Shown: positions 22,001-22,447 of the stretch, one piece after another
Numbering within the stretch: position 1 is the stretch's first letter
Layout: every line of letters begins with the position of its first letter
The notes under the pieces: model-generated
Told to the model about the DNA's origin: nothing
The model's database searches: none
What the model saw: the letters and a program-made list of their open reading frames with translations, nothing else
Translations under genes and position numbers: made by a program
Assembly (NCBI GenBank): GCA_903933395.1
Contig: CAIZKA010000172.1
Span: 1-22,447 of the forward strand
DNA length: 22,447 nt
From: an uncultured beta proteobacterium
GTDB taxonomy: Bacteria; Pseudomonadota; Gammaproteobacteria; Burkholderiales; Rhodocyclaceae
Reading direction: 5' to 3'

Positions 22001-22447
22001 TCATCCGCCGGCCGGTGCAAACATCTGTTCCATTTCGCGCCGTACCTTGTATGCACGGGTGCCGGTGTCCATCGTCACGTCGGCCCAGCTCAGGCTCTGG
22101 CCTTTCTTTACCGGGCGCATCAGTTTGACGTTGTGCGCCAGGCCGAGCGGCAACCCGCCCATCTGTATTGAACTAGCGGCAGGCAGCAATTTTCCCCAGA
22201 CCGTGTAGCCGCCTTCACCATCGAGCATCTCGCCTGCTCTCAGGTCGCGCTTGGCGGTAGCTACCACATCGGCGTTCCAGCAGGTCGCCACGCCGGTGGG
22301 CTCGCTGCGCAGGGCCACACTGGCCACCGAGATGCCCACTTCAAGGCCGATCAGGTGCCAACGCTTGTAGAGCGTGAAGTAGCGGCCGCTCGGATCGGTG
22401 TGAGCGTTGTATTCCTCAAAGCAGTTCTTGATGTAGTCGGTCTCGGC
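22001..22447 (-). CDS. SAF-domain homoserine dehydrogenase-like oxidoreductase (partial)
   Basis: The last 148 codons of a minus-strand gene whose start lies beyond the window; the frame is open to 22447. The visible part reads NAHTDPSGRYFTLYKRWHLI and LEVGISVASVALRSEPTG, then a C-terminal SAF domain: VVATAKRDLRAGEMLDGEGG, LPLGLAHNVKLMRPVKKGQS and LSWADVTMD. This combination is that of COG4091, NAD(P)-binding predicted homoserine dehydrogenases with a C-terminal SAF domain, whose substrates are largely unknown (some act in sugar-acid or tetronate metabolism). The Rossmann domain is outside the window. The stop is followed by a gap containing the direct repeats. Confidence 0.8.
   Translation of the reverse strand, partial: AETDYIKNCFEEYNAHTDPSGRYFTLYKRWHLIGLEVGISVASVALRSEPTGVATCWNADVVATAKRDLRAGEMLDGEGGYTVWGKLLPAASSIQMGGLPLGLAHNVKLMRPVKKGQSLSWADVTMDTGTRAYKVRREMEQMFAPAGG

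Overview
This is a GC-rich (by eye) stretch of a proteobacterial chromosome, most likely from a betaproteobacterium of the Rhodocyclales type. That placement is an inference from the protein flavour, the soluble NAD-linked hydrogenase and the dispersed GTCATTCCGGC-type palindromes; no rRNA or other taxonomic marker is present. No tRNA, rRNA, CRISPR array or intact insertion sequence was seen.

Layout. (1) Positions 1-4240 are a worn accessory region: the tail of a small secreted protein, a frameshifted membrane-anchored protein, the last strands of an outer-membrane barrel protein, a lipoprotein with two BamE-like repeats, a nucleotidyltransferase overlapping a 62-residue partner gene, an internally deleted MmeI-like DNA methyltransferase, an intact ribbon-helix-helix/ParE toxin-antitoxin pair with its own palindromic operator, and a collagen-like lipoprotein. 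(2) Positions 4530-7780 hold a DUF3185-type small membrane protein, the GTPase HflX, a secreted DUF1924 c-type cytochrome behind a perfect FNR/ANR box, and a TSUP-family exporter. (3) Positions 7919-16230 are the core: the minus-strand operon hoxFUYHW, encoding a bidirectional NAD+-reducing [NiFe] hydrogenase and its maturation protease. A divergent HD-domain gene is coupled to nikR, followed by a VOC protein and a NiCoT nickel permease that carries a NikR-type operator just upstream. (4) Positions 16620-22447 hold a 1120-residue SWIM/SNF2 ATPase, a glutathione S-transferase, an alpha/beta hydrolase with the complete residue set of fluoroacetate dehalogenases, a pair of 38-bp direct repeats, and the C-terminus of a COG4091-type SAF-domain dehydrogenase.

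How the parts fit. Nickel permease, nickel sensor, hydrogenase subunits and endopeptidase form a nickel/H2 module. Nickel uptake is likely repressed by NikR through the palindrome at 16195-16221. The hox operon and the DUF1924 cytochrome each have an FNR-like box centred 80.5 bp before the start codon, with a -10-like hexamer placed as in class II FNR promoters, so low oxygen may switch both on together. No hyp maturation genes lie here and must be elsewhere. The least explained element is the HD-domain protein translationally coupled to NikR. Five long palindromic REP-like elements sit between genes, and their arms change in a compensated way.
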